Source: Chlorobiota bacterium (GTDB lineage: Bacteria; Bacteroidota; Bacteroidia; JAADEI01). From it: 34,061 bases of DNA. The notes under the pieces were generated by a model. It worked only from the letters and a program-made list of their open reading frames with translations. It was not told the origin of the DNA and did not search any database. The position numbers were made by a program, and so were the translations under genes. Shown in pieces: positions 18,709 to 28,695 of this stretch (its first letter is position 1; each line of letters starts with the position of its first letter). The stretch spans positions 1 through 34,061 of the forward strand of contig JAADEI010000031.1 in NCBI GenBank assembly GCA_013153515.1, given 5' to 3'.

Positions 18709-19833
18709 TTACTTATAGAGATAGTATTTCCGGCTTTGTTCCTTGAACTGTTGCACTTGGTGTTGCCATAGGTTTTTGATTACTTGTCCGTCGGCACCTT
18801 TTTCTATTAACTCTCGGACTTTCCTATCACCAGTCAACTTGTTGAAGTATGAGTTGAAAAAAGGTTTTTCTGGAATGTGTTGTTTGTGCCAGAGGTAGGC
18901 TTGAACCACCCAGTGGAAAGGTAATTCGTCCCAATTGAGGAGGGAGTCCATGGGAATAGAACGGAAGGAGAATCCGCAACAGTCCTTGCCTTTACGAGAG
19001 AAACAGCTGGGGGCACTCGTGGGTTGTTCCCGGCAAATGAGTTCAAAAGGTGTTTGTGTGCCCCGACCCACCGACCAAGAAGTGCCTTCAAATAACACAA
19101 GTACAGGATAAAGCCTTATGGCACGGAGAGTTCGTAAATTGGGAGAGGGTGGCACAGGAGGTGTGTAAACAGTTGAACGGCTATAATTTTTCACTGGAAC
19201 GACTATGACTTGACATTTTTTCTCGGAAGGAAGCCAATTCTCACCATTTATCATCAGAGCCAATTCGCCGATGGTCATGCCATAAGAGAGGGGGACTGGC
19301 ACGACGCCAACGAAGGAACGCAGGCTGCTGTCGGTGAGGACAGGACCGTCAATAACATCAATGTTTGGATTGGGTCTGTCCAGAACCACTAATGGGATTT
19401 CCGTTCTGCTACATGCATCCATCGCATAAAAGAGGGTGGAAATGTAAGTATAGACCCTTACGCCAACGTCTTGTAAGTCAAACAGGAGAATGTCTATTCC
19501 TTCAAGGAGTTCGGGAGGAAATTCTTTGGTTTTACCATATACAGAAACAACCCGTATGTCTCGGTATGATGTGTCTGTTACCGGGACGCCGGGCGGCACC
19601 TTTCCGGTGAAGCCGTGCTCAGGAACATAGATTTTCTGAACATCTATTCCATGGGCAAGGAGGGTGTCCACAAGAAGGGTGTTTTCAACCAAAGAGGCAT
19701 GGTTCATCACTATTCCAACACGCTTGCCTTTCAAGATTGGCAGGTAGCTGTCCAGTTGCCACGAACCGGGAATTGGCTGATTCTGTCCAACCATAGGTAT
19801 GGTCCATATCGTAATAATAACATATCTTAACAG
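18709..19833 (-). CDS. DUF1343/NamZ-like exo-beta-N-acetylmuramidase family protein
   Basis: 'LKGKRVGIVMNHASLV', 'KIYVPEHGFTGKVPPGVPV', 'VSVYGKTKEFPPELLEGIDILLFDLQDVGVRVYTYISTLFYAMDAC', 'VLDRPNPNI...DGPVL', 'FEGTSWSVGRGTQTPFE'. The 5' end is ambiguous: no ATG between codon 33 (19917) and codon 74 (19794); 19833 is an in-frame CTG giving a plausible signal peptide. Confidence 0.85.
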   Translation of the reverse strand: MLRYVIITIWTIPMVGQNQPIPGSWQLDSYLPILKGKRVGIVMNHASLVENTLLVDTLLAHGIDVQKIYVPEHGFTGKVPPGVPVTDTSYRDIRVVSVYGKTKEFPPELLEGIDILLFDLQDVGVRVYTYISTLFYAMDACSRTEIPLVVLDRPNPNIDVIDGPVLTDSSLRSFVGVVPVPLSYGMTIGELALMINGENWLPSEKKCQVIVVPVKNYSRSTVYTPPVPPSPNLRTLRAIRLYPVLVLFEGTSWSVGRGTQTPFELICREQPTSAPSCFSRKGKDCCGFSFRSIPMDSLLNWDELPFHWVVQAYLWHKQHIPEKPFFNSYFNKLTGDRKVRELIEKGADGQVIKNLWQHQVQQFKEQSRKYYLYK

Positions 19834-19840
19834 TTGCTTT

Positions 19841-21064
19841 ATGAACCAGTGGATTTTAGCGTTGTGGATGGGCTGGAGGCTCTGGCGCTCTTCATTAACG
19901 CAAGCAGTCCGTTTCATCTTGCGTACGGGCATTGCTGTTATCGCTATATCTATTACTGTCATTGTTCTTGCCACGGCAATAGTTGATGGATTCAAAGATA
20001 ACATATATAACAATTTGTTTCTGTTACAGGGTCACCTGCAAATTAGGTCCTATTCCGCTTCCGCCCGTTCCCTTGAACCACCGCCCATTCAGAGGAACAA
20101 GAATGTTGAGGAATGGTTGCGTAACAATAAATTGGTCAAATTCTTTACACCGTTTATAATGAAGCCTGCACTTCTCACATTTAACAAACGGTTGGAAGGA
20201 GTGGTTGTGGAAGCCCAAGATAGTATTTTGCCCGAAATGGTGGAACAGTTATTAGAGGAGGGCAGGTGGGCTACTTCCGGCACGGAAATAGTCATTTCAA
20301 AAACACTTGCCCGCAAACTAAATATCCACATAGGTAATAAGGTGAGAGTATTCTTTTCCTACCGTCCTTTGAGAGTTAAAGAATTCACCGTTGTGGGGAT
20401 TTATCACACAGGCTTAAAAGAGTATGACGATGTGATTGTCTTTATGCCTCTGTCCACCGTCCAAATGATTCTGGGGTGGGATGAATTGATGGTTTCAGGA
20501 TACAAAATTTATCTCACTGATTGGATGGTTGAATCGGTTGTGCAAGAGGAATTGCTGGAAATAGTGCCTTTTGAGTTCTACGTGTTTAACAACAGGGAGC
20601 TAAATCCTAATTTGTTTGATTGGCTCAATCTTCATGAAACAAACAAAATGGTTCTAATTGGACTGCTCATCATCGTTAGTGTGGTTAATCTGTTTAGTGT
20701 GCTTATCACTTTCCTCTTGGAAAGAACGCCCATGATAGCTATGCTTTCGGCAATTGGTGCAACAGCTGGACTGATAAGGAGGCTATTAGTGGCTATAGGC
20801 ATATGGCTTCTCTTAGTGGGAACATTCATTGGGAATGTGGTGGCACTTGCCTTAGCACTAATTCAAATTAAATTCAAACTCATCAAGTTGCCTGAGGAAG
20901 CCTACTACGTGCCCTATGTGCCCTTGAAACTTGACCCCTTTAACATCTTCATTACTAATTTGGGTGTTGTGTTCTGGGTCGTAGCACTGCTCTTAATCGC
21001 ATCTATGTTCTACAAACTACGGACACCTTCCGAAGCCCTGAGATGGGGGCAGTTAAGAAGATAA
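19841..21064 (+). CDS. ABC transporter permease, LolC/LolE/FtsX-like
   Basis: N-terminal TM then periplasmic domain; 'FILRTGIAVIAISITVIVLATAIVDGFKDNIYNNLFLLQGHLQI' and three C-terminal TM helices ('MVLIGLLIIVSVVNLFSVLITFLLERTPMIAMLSAIGATAGLIRRLL'). Start at internal Met. Confidence 0.88.
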   Translation: MNQWILALWMGWRLWRSSLTQAVRFILRTGIAVIAISITVIVLATAIVDGFKDNIYNNLFLLQGHLQIRSYSASARSLEPPPIQRNKNVEEWLRNNKLVKFFTPFIMKPALLTFNKRLEGVVVEAQDSILPEMVEQLLEEGRWATSGTEIVISKTLARKLNIHIGNKVRVFFSYRPLRVKEFTVVGIYHTGLKEYDDVIVFMPLSTVQMILGWDELMVSGYKIYLTDWMVESVVQEELLEIVPFEFYVFNNRELNPNLFDWLNLHETNKMVLIGLLIIVSVVNLFSVLITFLLERTPMIAMLSAIGATAGLIRRLLVAIGIWLLLVGTFIGNVVALALALIQIKFKLIKLPEEAYYVPYVPLKLDPFNIFITNLGVVFWVVALLLIASMFYKLRTPSEALRWGQLRR

Positions 21065-21220
21065 GAAATTTAAGTTATGAGGCGTTGAAATGTAGTTTTG
21101 CCAGAAATTTTATGTCGTTTCTATCGTGAATTAAAAACAATACGTTTATTTTGTAAAAACACTTTATTGTATTAAAGCGTTGATAGGACGGGATAATTGC
21201 CGATAAATAAATAATTCAAG

Positions 21221-21730
21221 ATGTTCCCATTTTTGGAAGAACGGATGGGGGGAAAGACAAGTATAAAAGGAAATGATAAGATACGGGAAATTCTGGAATC
21301 TGAACCATTCAGGTCTTTGGAACATTTAAATATATTACCTCTGATTTATGATGAGAAACGCAAACTGTGTAATATAATGATTTTTGATATTGAAAAGGCT
21401 AAAAGGGATGCTTATAAAGTAGAATATGTGAAGCCCAATCAGGATAATAGAAGGAAATATCCTGTTTTTATTTTTTATAATGAGAAAGATGAGTATATCT
21501 GTGAGGTTAGATATGGAGGGAAGGATGCTAATGCACTTCAGAGAGGGTTTTGGACACATACTAAACGGGCTGAGCAGTATTTTGATAGCTTGACGGGTGG
21601 CTGGATAGATTATTCTGACAATGAGGTCTTAGTTAAACTGTTTAGATATGCTCTTGTTTCATCGGAGGAAGGGCATCAAAAGGCAGTAGAAAACTTGCTG
21701 AGTGATATAAAAAGATTAAAAAAGATGTAA
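21221..21730 (+). CDS. Hypothetical protein, candidate restriction endonuclease partner of the downstream methyltransferase
   Basis: 169-aa ORF 14 bp upstream of an adenine-specific MTase, same strand; AT-rich. 'YPVFIFYNEKDEYICEVRYGGKDANALQRGFWTHT' could contain a D/ExK-type core. REase call rests mainly on gene context. Confidence 0.5.
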   Translation: MFPFLEERMGGKTSIKGNDKIREILESEPFRSLEHLNILPLIYDEKRKLCNIMIFDIEKAKRDAYKVEYVKPNQDNRRKYPVFIFYNEKDEYICEVRYGGKDANALQRGFWTHTKRAEQYFDSLTGGWIDYSDNEVLVKLFRYALVSSEEGHQKAVENLLSDIKRLKKM

Positions 21731-21744
21731 AAAATGCTTGAGCG

Positions 21745-22887
21745 ATGACGGAAATAGTTTTGCCTAAAACACTTTTTAATGAGATAGACTTTACGAAGAT
21801 AAAGACAGAAGGCATAAAATATGTTGGTTCAAAGCATAAAATCATTCCATATATTTTAAAAATGGTTAGTAAGCTAAATGTTAAAACAGTATTTGATGGA
21901 TTTTCAGGGACTACGCGTGTGTCTCAAGCACTTGCTAAATTAGGCTACAGGGTCATTGCTAATGATTTGGCAATATGGTCTAAGGTGTTCGCTACTACTT
22001 ATTTATTGAATGAAAAAGATAGGGAGTATTACCGCCCCATGATTGAACATTTGAATAGTCTTCCGGGCAAATATGGCTGGTTTTCAGAACATTATGGTGG
22101 GGATCCTAAGGATCCGAATGCTAAGAAACCATGGCAGATTCATAATACGAAAAAATTAGATGCTATTAGAGAGGAGATTGAGGTTATTGCTAAGGATGAT
22201 ATAGAAAAATCTGTGTTATTGACAAGCCTGATTCTTGCTTTGGATAAGGTGGACAACACAGTGGGTCATTATGCTTCTTATCTCAAGGGCTGGGCAAAAC
22301 GCTCTTACAATCCGCTTAAATTGGAGGTTCCAATGCTCATCCCTAAGACCCAACAACATGAAGTGTATCAAGACGATATATTCAATCTGCTTCCAAAAAT
22401 AGAAGTAGATTTAGCATATTATGATCCCCCGTATGGTTCTAATAATGATAAAATGCCCCCGTCGAGAGTTAGGTATCAAGCATATTATCATATATGGACG
22501 ACGATAATAAAAAACGACAAACCAGAGCTTTTCGGCACTACCAACCGAAGGAAAGATACGTCTGATAAGGTAAGCTATTCGCCTTTTGAGGATTTCAGAA
22601 AGAGTTCAGATAGACGATTCGTAGCATCTGAGGCAATTGAAAAGTTGATCAGAATGACTAATGCAAAATATATCATATTTTCTTATAGTTCCGGTGGCAG
22701 AGTTTCCATTAGTGAGTTAATAGAAATTTTTTCTGATAACTCTACTCAAATACTTGAACTTCAGGAAATAGATTATAAAAAGAATGTTATGACTCATATG
22801 CGATGGACCAATGAATGGGTAAATGATAAAAAGGAGTCTCATAAAGAGTATCTGTTTCTCTTAGAAAAGAAATCATTAAGAAGGTGA
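21745..22887 (+). CDS. DNA adenine (N6) methyltransferase, D12/alpha-class-like
   Basis: Motif X-like 'IKYVGSKHKIIPYI', SAM motif I-like 'TVFDGFSGTTRVSQALAKLGYRVIANDLA', catalytic motif IV 'LAYYDPPYGSN'. Confidence 0.88.
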   Translation: MTEIVLPKTLFNEIDFTKIKTEGIKYVGSKHKIIPYILKMVSKLNVKTVFDGFSGTTRVSQALAKLGYRVIANDLAIWSKVFATTYLLNEKDREYYRPMIEHLNSLPGKYGWFSEHYGGDPKDPNAKKPWQIHNTKKLDAIREEIEVIAKDDIEKSVLLTSLILALDKVDNTVGHYASYLKGWAKRSYNPLKLEVPMLIPKTQQHEVYQDDIFNLLPKIEVDLAYYDPPYGSNNDKMPPSRVRYQAYYHIWTTIIKNDKPELFGTTNRRKDTSDKVSYSPFEDFRKSSDRRFVASEAIEKLIRMTNAKYIIFSYSSGGRVSISELIEIFSDNSTQILELQEIDYKKNVMTHMRWTNEWVNDKKESHKEYLFLLEKKSLRR

Positions 22888-22906
22888 GACAGAACGTTTA
22901 TGTCGG

Positions 22907-23152
22907 CTATTTGTCAAACAGGGTATTATATACTTGTCTGTATACTTCTTCCTTAATTCGCCTGTCCCTCTTCACTTGCCATGTTAGATACACAATTGCT
23001 TCCAGAATCCTTTTTCCTGTGAACACGTTTCCGAACATGTATGCTTTCCCATAAGCAGCAACCAATTCTTCCTTGGCTGCTTCGTAGGAACCAACCCTAA
23101 TCAATGCCAGAGCCTTGCTAATACACGGATCCCGATGCAGGTCGTAAAGCAT
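22907..23152 (-). CDS. Small hypothetical protein
   Basis: 81-aa ORF in the space between the MTase and gcvH; helical composition ('SKALALIRVGSYEAAKEELVAAYGKAYMFGN'). No family recognised. Confidence 0.45.
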   Translation of the reverse strand: MLYDLHRDPCISKALALIRVGSYEAAKEELVAAYGKAYMFGNVFTGKRILEAIVYLTWQVKRDRRIKEEVYRQVYNTLFDK

Positions 23153-23296
23153 CCCTACTCATCTTTTCTGGGTTCTTGCTATCTAATACGGTTAACAGGG
23201 TCGGTTTGGTTTCAATGAGGGCACATTGCTTTCTCACGAAGGACACTTTGTTCATATTTTTGTGATTGCATAACTTTACGTCCAAAACAGGGAACA

Positions 23297-23695
23297 ATGA
23301 ATATACCTGATGATTTGCTTTATACGCAGGATCACGAATGGATAAGGGTTGAGTCACAGGGAGACAAGCAGGTTGGTGTAGTAGGAATAACCGATTATGC
23401 TCAATCTCAGTTGGGAGACATAGTCTTTGTTGATGTCAACACAGTTGGAGAAACCCTTTCTCAACAAGAGATTTTTGGCACTATTGAGGCGGTCAAGACA
23501 GTGGCAGACCTGTTCATGCCTGTTTCCGGAAAAGTTGTGGAGTTTAATGAACAATTAAGGGACAAGCCAGAATTAATCAACCAAGATCCTTATGGAGAAG
23601 GGTGGATTATAAAAGTTGAACTAACTAATCCAGAGGAGTTAAATTCCTTGCTCAGTGCAGAACAATACAAACAACTCATTGGTGAAGAAGGTTAG
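23297..23695 (+). CDS. gcvH: Glycine cleavage system H protein
   Basis: '[12 protein letters not shown]', '[80 protein letters not shown]', with the lipoyl-Lys region '[10 protein letters not shown]'. Confidence 0.96.
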   Translation: MNIPDDLLYTQDHEWIRVESQGDKQVGVVGITDYAQSQLGDIVFVDVNTVGETLSQQEIFGTIEAVKTVADLFMPVSGKVVEFNEQLRDKPELINQDPYGEGWIIKVELTNPEELNSLLSAEQYKQLIGEEG

Positions 23696-24092
23696 AGACC
23701 TTCTCAAGCATAATCTCTTCGCAATACTCTGGATGGTCTTCCTGGCTTTCGTAATGCTACTGCCATTGCCGACCCCAACACAACAAATGGAAAACTATCT
23801 TTTAGATAAACTAATCCACGCTATAAGTTATGGAATTCTCACTTTTTTCTGGGCATATGGGCTTTTCCGACAAAGAGACTTTATCCTGCTTAGGAACTAT
23901 GCCCTTCCCGTAGCAGCAACCATATCTTTCCTATATAGCATCTTATTAGAGGTTGGTCAGAGTGTCGTGCCCTATAGAAGCTTTGAAATTTGGGACGTTC
24001 TAGCTAACCTCTTGGGCATAATTTTTGCTTACCTAATAATGAGACGGCTCATTGCCGAAGCAAAACAAAAAACTCAAAAAGCACTGCTATGA
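23655..24092 (+). CDS. VanZ-like family membrane protein
   Basis: '[21 protein letters not shown]...[39 protein letters not shown]', typical VanZ-like layout. Overlaps the gcvH 3' end; true start may be slightly downstream. Confidence 0.85.
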   Translation: MQNNTNNSLVKKVRDLLKHNLFAILWMVFLAFVMLLPLPTPTQQMENYLLDKLIHAISYGILTFFWAYGLFRQRDFILLRNYALPVAATISFLYSILLEVGQSVVPYRSFEIWDVLANLLGIIFAYLIMRRLIAEAKQKTQKALL

Positions 24093-24898
24093 AAGAAATT
24101 ATAATGGCTAACATGCTCAGGGACCTATCGGCAAAGCTTGGCTTAACTGGAATAATGTTCATAGCTTTTGCCGTTGTGTTTATCCTCGCTATCATAATAG
24201 GATTGGTGATAAAATATAGCATTGCCACTGATTATGAAGATGAGCCGCTTGGAGACGCCAAGGTGCTTGACAGATATAGAGGTCTTGCAATTAGAATAGG
24301 ATTTGTTCTCACATTTCTCGTCCTCCTATTCTTGTTCAACTTTAAAGTTTATGAGAGGAATACTGCCAAGCTCGGCGATATATATGTTCCAGAGGACATA
24401 GAAGTCGAGCCACCCCCAACAAAACAAGAGAAACCTAAGCCACCCCCACCGGTAATGCAGGTCCAAGAGGTGGAGGAATTGCCTGAGGAGGAGGAGCAAC
24501 CCGAGATAGAAGAGACTGAAGCCACGGAAGAGACAGTCGTTGAGGAGCCCCCACCCCCCGAACCAGAGCCAGTGGAAGAGGAGCCCCTTGTAATCGTTGA
24601 GGAAATGCCTGAATTCCCAGGTGGCGAAGAGGCTCTTATTAATTATGTATATAAAAACTTCCAATATCCAAAGGAATGTGAAGAAATTGGAGCACAGGGA
24701 ACCATTGTTGTGAACTTCGTTGTAGAGAAAGACGGCTCAGTATCTAACATAAGGATTCTTCGTGGCATTGACTGCGAGGCAGCCCATCAGGAAGCCATTA
24801 GAGTGGTGAAATCAATGCCCAAGTGGAAACCGGGAAGGCAACAGGGTCGCCCAGTGAGGGTATACTTCAATTTGCCGATCAGAGTTATTATTCAATAG
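24089..24898 (+). CDS. TonB family energy transducer protein
   Basis: Two N-terminal TM segments, Pro/Glu-rich linker, TonB C-terminal domain 'MPEFPGGEEALINYVYKNFQYPKECEEIGAQGTIVVNFVVEKDGSVSNIRILRGIDCEAAHQEAIRVVKSMPKWKPGRQQGRPVRVYFNLPIRV'. Confidence 0.93.
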   Translation: MKEIIMANMLRDLSAKLGLTGIMFIAFAVVFILAIIIGLVIKYSIATDYEDEPLGDAKVLDRYRGLAIRIGFVLTFLVLLFLFNFKVYERNTAKLGDIYVPEDIEVEPPPTKQEKPKPPPPVMQVQEVEELPEEEEQPEIEETEATEETVVEEPPPPEPEPVEEEPLVIVEEMPEFPGGEEALINYVYKNFQYPKECEEIGAQGTIVVNFVVEKDGSVSNIRILRGIDCEAAHQEAIRVVKSMPKWKPGRQQGRPVRVYFNLPIRVIIQ

Positions 24899-24947
24899 TT
24901 ATCACACATATTTGAGATTTGTATATGATAGTTTTTGTGGTGCCTAT

Positions 24948-26858
24948 ATGAAACATTTGCTTGTTGTCAGGCGTATTTTGGGGAAAGGAAGAGCTAAATA
25001 TCCGAGGATGGGGCTTCCAAATAGTTTGTGGTTCAGTGTTATTGGAGTACACATTATAGGGGCAAATGTTTTACATGGGCAAAATGGGTGCGTTAGTGTG
25101 GGCACTTCGGCGTTAGATAGGGGGTTTGATGCCATTGACTTAGCATCAGGCGGGATTCTTGCAATTGGATATACAGAGGGCGTAGGTAGTGGTTTAAGGG
25201 ACGGCTATTTTGCTAAAATTAATAGCGACGGAACCTTTGGATGGGGTAAGTCTTTCGGTGGAGGTAATCATGAAGAGCTATATGATATTGTCTTGTGGGG
25301 CTCTCATTATGCTTTGTTAGGATATACACGAAGTTATGGGGCAGGCAGTGCAGACGCCCTAGTGTTGATAATTGACGATGCAGGAACCATCTTGGGTTCA
25401 TATACTTACGGTGGTTCGGGGAGCGAGCAGGCTAAGGCGGGGATAGTTACGCCTTCTGGCAATTTAGTAGCAACCGGCTTTTCTTATTCTTACAGTTCAG
25501 GTGGGGCAGATATGTATGTTTTTAAAATTGATAATACTGGTAGTTTATTGTGGGGTGTTGGGATTGGGGGCTCTAGTGATGAGAGGGGACGAGGAATCAT
25601 TAATGTTGGAGACACTGGATATGTTGCTATTGGATATACTAATTCTGCCGGTGCCGGAGGATATGACTTTTACATCGTTTCACTTGATGTCAATGGTAAT
25701 GTCAAATGGACGAGAGCAATTGGCGGACCCAGTAATGATTTCGGACAAGATATTATATCCATTGGTGATACATTACTTATAGCTGTGGGCTATACATCCA
25801 GTTTTGGAAATGGAGGAGAGGACGTTTATGTCGTTGCCTTAGATGAAAGGGGGAATTTGAGATGGAGCGAGGCAATCGGCGGTTCTGGTAATGAGAGGGC
25901 GTGGAGCATTAGTGCCACGGCAGATGGAAACATTGTAATAGTGGGACAAACAAATTCTTTCGGTGCGGGAGGTGTGGATGGATATGTTATAAAAATGGAT
26001 TTATATGGAAACATTATGTGGACCCGAACAGTTGGCGGTACGGGGAATGACTACTTTCGTTCAGGGAAAGAATCTTCTTCGGGCGAATTAGTATTAGCGG
26101 GATGGACATCATCCTTTTCCCTTGGCGGTGACGACATCTTTATCGTGAAGCTGGATGCTAACGGCAACCTGAGCTCAGGATGCACTTCCTGTATCATTAG
26201 GAGTGGCGGTACTGCCGTGAGCGTTATTAGTGTGATCGGAGAATTTGGGAGCGTCTCCTCAGGCGGAGTTCAAGGAACTGGTAGTAATTCAACCAATGCC
26301 GGTGGGTCACTATTGGTAACATGTGTTTTAAATAATGTTTCTGTTGTGTTGAATGGGATGAAGCAAGGAGAAAATGTTGAACTAAAGTGGCACGTGGAAG
26401 GCTCAGACCTCATTCAAAAATTCATTATAGAAGGAAGCAATGACGGCACTCATTTTGAATTTATTGATGAGATTGATAATCACTACAGCGCTAAACAAGC
26501 ATATTCGTTTGAAGTGCCTGATTATTGGAGGTTTTACAGGGTGAAGGCAATAACGATTGATTATGCAGATGGAGTTTATTCTAATATTTGGGCAAAATCT
26601 CAAAGTACACAGAGCGATATTGCTATCCAAACAACACAAGTGGTGCATAATAACTTGGTTATTGAGATTTCTTCAAAAAGGGATAGAACATGTAACATAG
26701 AGTTAATCACAGTTGACGGCAAGATTATTAAAAGAGAAGTGGTTGCATTGCGTAAAGGAATCAATCGGATTGTTATAAATAATGTAAATAATGTTAACAA
26801 TCAATCCCTGCTTTTGTTAAGAATTGGGGAGCATAAAGCGATTGTGCAGGTGTTTTGA
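24948..26858 (+). CDS. Secreted seven-repeat propeller protein with a T9SS-like C-terminal region
   Basis: Seven consecutive ~51-aa repeats ('ERGRGIINVGDTGYVAIGYTNSAGAGGYDFYIVSLDVNGNVKWTRAIGGPSN' etc.), CxxC-cap segment, then Ig-like 'FIIEGSNDGTHFEFIDEIDN...' and 'IELITVDGKIIKREVVALRKGINRIVINNVNN...LLLLRIGEHKAIVQVF'. Confidence 0.82.
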   Translation: MKHLLVVRRILGKGRAKYPRMGLPNSLWFSVIGVHIIGANVLHGQNGCVSVGTSALDRGFDAIDLASGGILAIGYTEGVGSGLRDGYFAKINSDGTFGWGKSFGGGNHEELYDIVLWGSHYALLGYTRSYGAGSADALVLIIDDAGTILGSYTYGGSGSEQAKAGIVTPSGNLVATGFSYSYSSGGADMYVFKIDNTGSLLWGVGIGGSSDERGRGIINVGDTGYVAIGYTNSAGAGGYDFYIVSLDVNGNVKWTRAIGGPSNDFGQDIISIGDTLLIAVGYTSSFGNGGEDVYVVALDERGNLRWSEAIGGSGNERAWSISATADGNIVIVGQTNSFGAGGVDGYVIKMDLYGNIMWTRTVGGTGNDYFRSGKESSSGELVLAGWTSSFSLGGDDIFIVKLDANGNLSSGCTSCIIRSGGTAVSVISVIGEFGSVSSGGVQGTGSNSTNAGGSLLVTCVLNNVSVVLNGMKQGENVELKWHVEGSDLIQKFIIEGSNDGTHFEFIDEIDNHYSAKQAYSFEVPDYWRFYRVKAITIDYADGVYSNIWAKSQSTQSDIAIQTTQVVHNNLVIEISSKRDRTCNIELITVDGKIIKREVVALRKGINRIVINNVNNVNNQSLLLLRIGEHKAIVQVF

Positions 26859-27099
26859 GATAATATCAATTTAGCGTGGAGGTTGCGAAGTTTATGCTAA
26901 GACTATTAGCACAGGAATTAACGCTTTTAAAATCAATGGGTATCGTTGCTTTGAATATCTATATAGCGGATTAAAGTTGTAAAGGGCAAATTGATAGAGG
27001 AAGACAAAGAGAGGAGTATTTGAGGAACCTTGGCAAAGATGAGTTCTTGTTTCATTAAATCAAGATGTATGTGCTCTGTATATATTAATTTAACGACCT

Positions 27100-28695
27100 A
27101 TGCGGTCTGAAAAGTCCACTTTATTTTTATTGTGGGTGTCCCTTTCAAAAGGGGAAAAGACATTCATTAAGAAAAGGCTAAGGAAAGAGCTTTCTCCTTC
27201 AGGCAAGCTTTACCGCTATTTTCAGAGCATTTTTACAGAAGATGATGCTAATGTTGGTAAGTTACGACGAAAGGAGGAGAAGTGGAAGGAAAAGAATAAC
27301 CTGAGTATGAATGCTATATATGTCTTAAGAACACAACTGTTTAATAAAATAATCGCAATTTTGGGAGATTTTTACTTTAAAGAAGGGGATCGTCCTATAT
27401 TAGAGAATTTAGAACGTCTCAGTATTAACCTTATTCTGTCAAGACAAAATCCTGCATTAAAGCGGGTGGTAGAACGAAAAATAAGCAGGTGGGTTTTAAG
27501 TGAGCCATGGTGGAAAATACAATCTCCAGTATATGCCTTTGAATTCGCACAGTATTACAGTATTGAAAATTTATCCGAAGCACATAAGATTATAGATGAT
27601 GCGGCTATGTCACAGAAAATTATAAGCACGCTAACTCATGAACAATTCTCTATGAATAAGTTTTTAGAAAGACCGCCGATAGTAGCTGAAACATTGAGCC
27701 CATTGGATATTAAGCCATTCATAGAAATGATAGATGCGTTGATTGAGAAAGGAAAGGTTCCAGATATGGCTGCTGGAACAGGACTTCTGACTCTCAAAAT
27801 TCTTCAATGGTTATTTATATTCAGATACCAAGTTTTTCAGGAATTACTTCCAGTTTTTTATTCTTTCGTTAGACGTATGTTGCAGATAGCAAGCAGGGTG
27901 CCCAGACAAATACGCTCAATAACCGATGCATTAGTAATCTCTCTTCTTGACTTAAGTTATCCGTCCATCACAGGGGTTCCGTATCCCCGTTGGTTAGATG
28001 ATTACGCATTGAACATGCTCAAGACAAAGAAAAAGATAAGAAACACGCAGTACTCAACACTTCAACAGCTTATACTACTGCGTTGGCTTATCTACCATAA
28101 ACAAGAACTATTGTCTTTTTGTGAGGACATTCCGCAGACCAAGGAGATGCAACACATGTGGCTCCTAACACGCATTCCTGTTCTACTCAACAATAAGGAC
28201 TTTAATTCTCCATTGTATTATGAGGTGGAGCGATATTTGTCAGAGCAGGGTTCAGTGGATGAATATGGATATTTGCTTTTACAATTGTGGAAGTGGATTA
28301 TGGCTTTAGAATCCGACAACATAAAAGATTTGGACAAAATAGTTCATAGGTTTTATCAATGGGTTTTAAGGCATCGCTATGATTCCCTTCGTCCGTTGGT
28401 TAATTGGTTGCGAACAGTAAGTGCCAATGTAGTGAAGGCAAGCAGAAGAGTGTTTTGGAAAGAACATTTTGTTAAACTGAAACAAATATATAGGGAAAAT
28501 GCTCTTTTATATAATTTGGAATGGCATCTACCATTAATTAGGTATGTCTATTCCAAGTCAGAAGGGACGAGATTACTTGATCTCAAGTATTGCCATTATG
28601 AACACAAAGTAAGTTGGCGAAAAGAATATGATATCCAGGATATTGTAGGTAAAATAAGGTCTTTTGCTATGTTGATCAATCAGCAGAATCCGTAA
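27100..28695 (+). CDS. Uncharacterised ~531-aa helical (TPR-like?) cytoplasmic protein, paralogue of 14051-15673
   Basis: 'LFLLWVSLSKGEKTFIKKRL' N-terminus and 'FYQWVLRHRYD...LKQIYRENALLYNLEWHLPLI' C-terminus correspond to segments in ORF 14051-15673; no signal peptide. Confidence 0.7.
   Translation: MRSEKSTLFLLWVSLSKGEKTFIKKRLRKELSPSGKLYRYFQSIFTEDDANVGKLRRKEEKWKEKNNLSMNAIYVLRTQLFNKIIAILGDFYFKEGDRPILENLERLSINLILSRQNPALKRVVERKISRWVLSEPWWKIQSPVYAFEFAQYYSIENLSEAHKIIDDAAMSQKIISTLTHEQFSMNKFLERPPIVAETLSPLDIKPFIEMIDALIEKGKVPDMAAGTGLLTLKILQWLFIFRYQVFQELLPVFYSFVRRMLQIASRVPRQIRSITDALVISLLDLSYPSITGVPYPRWLDDYALNMLKTKKKIRNTQYSTLQQLILLRWLIYHKQELLSFCEDIPQTKEMQHMWLLTRIPVLLNNKDFNSPLYYEVERYLSEQGSVDEYGYLLLQLWKWIMALESDNIKDLDKIVHRFYQWVLRHRYDSLRPLVNWLRTVSANVVKASRRVFWKEHFVKLKQIYRENALLYNLEWHLPLIRYVYSKSEGTRLLDLKYCHYEHKVSWRKEYDIQDIVGKIRSFAMLINQQNP

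Noticed and set aside
23118-23357. 79-aa minus-strand ORF overlapping the gcvH start
   Set aside because: Overlaps gcvH antisense and the 81-aa ORF; composition not protein-like. Probably promoter/intergenic region.
27100-28695. Possible transposase or integrase because of the two dispersed copies (14051 and 27100)
   Set aside because: No DDE or tyrosine recombinase motifs, no terminal inverted repeats noticed, and the copies are highly divergent, each adjacent to a secreted gene.
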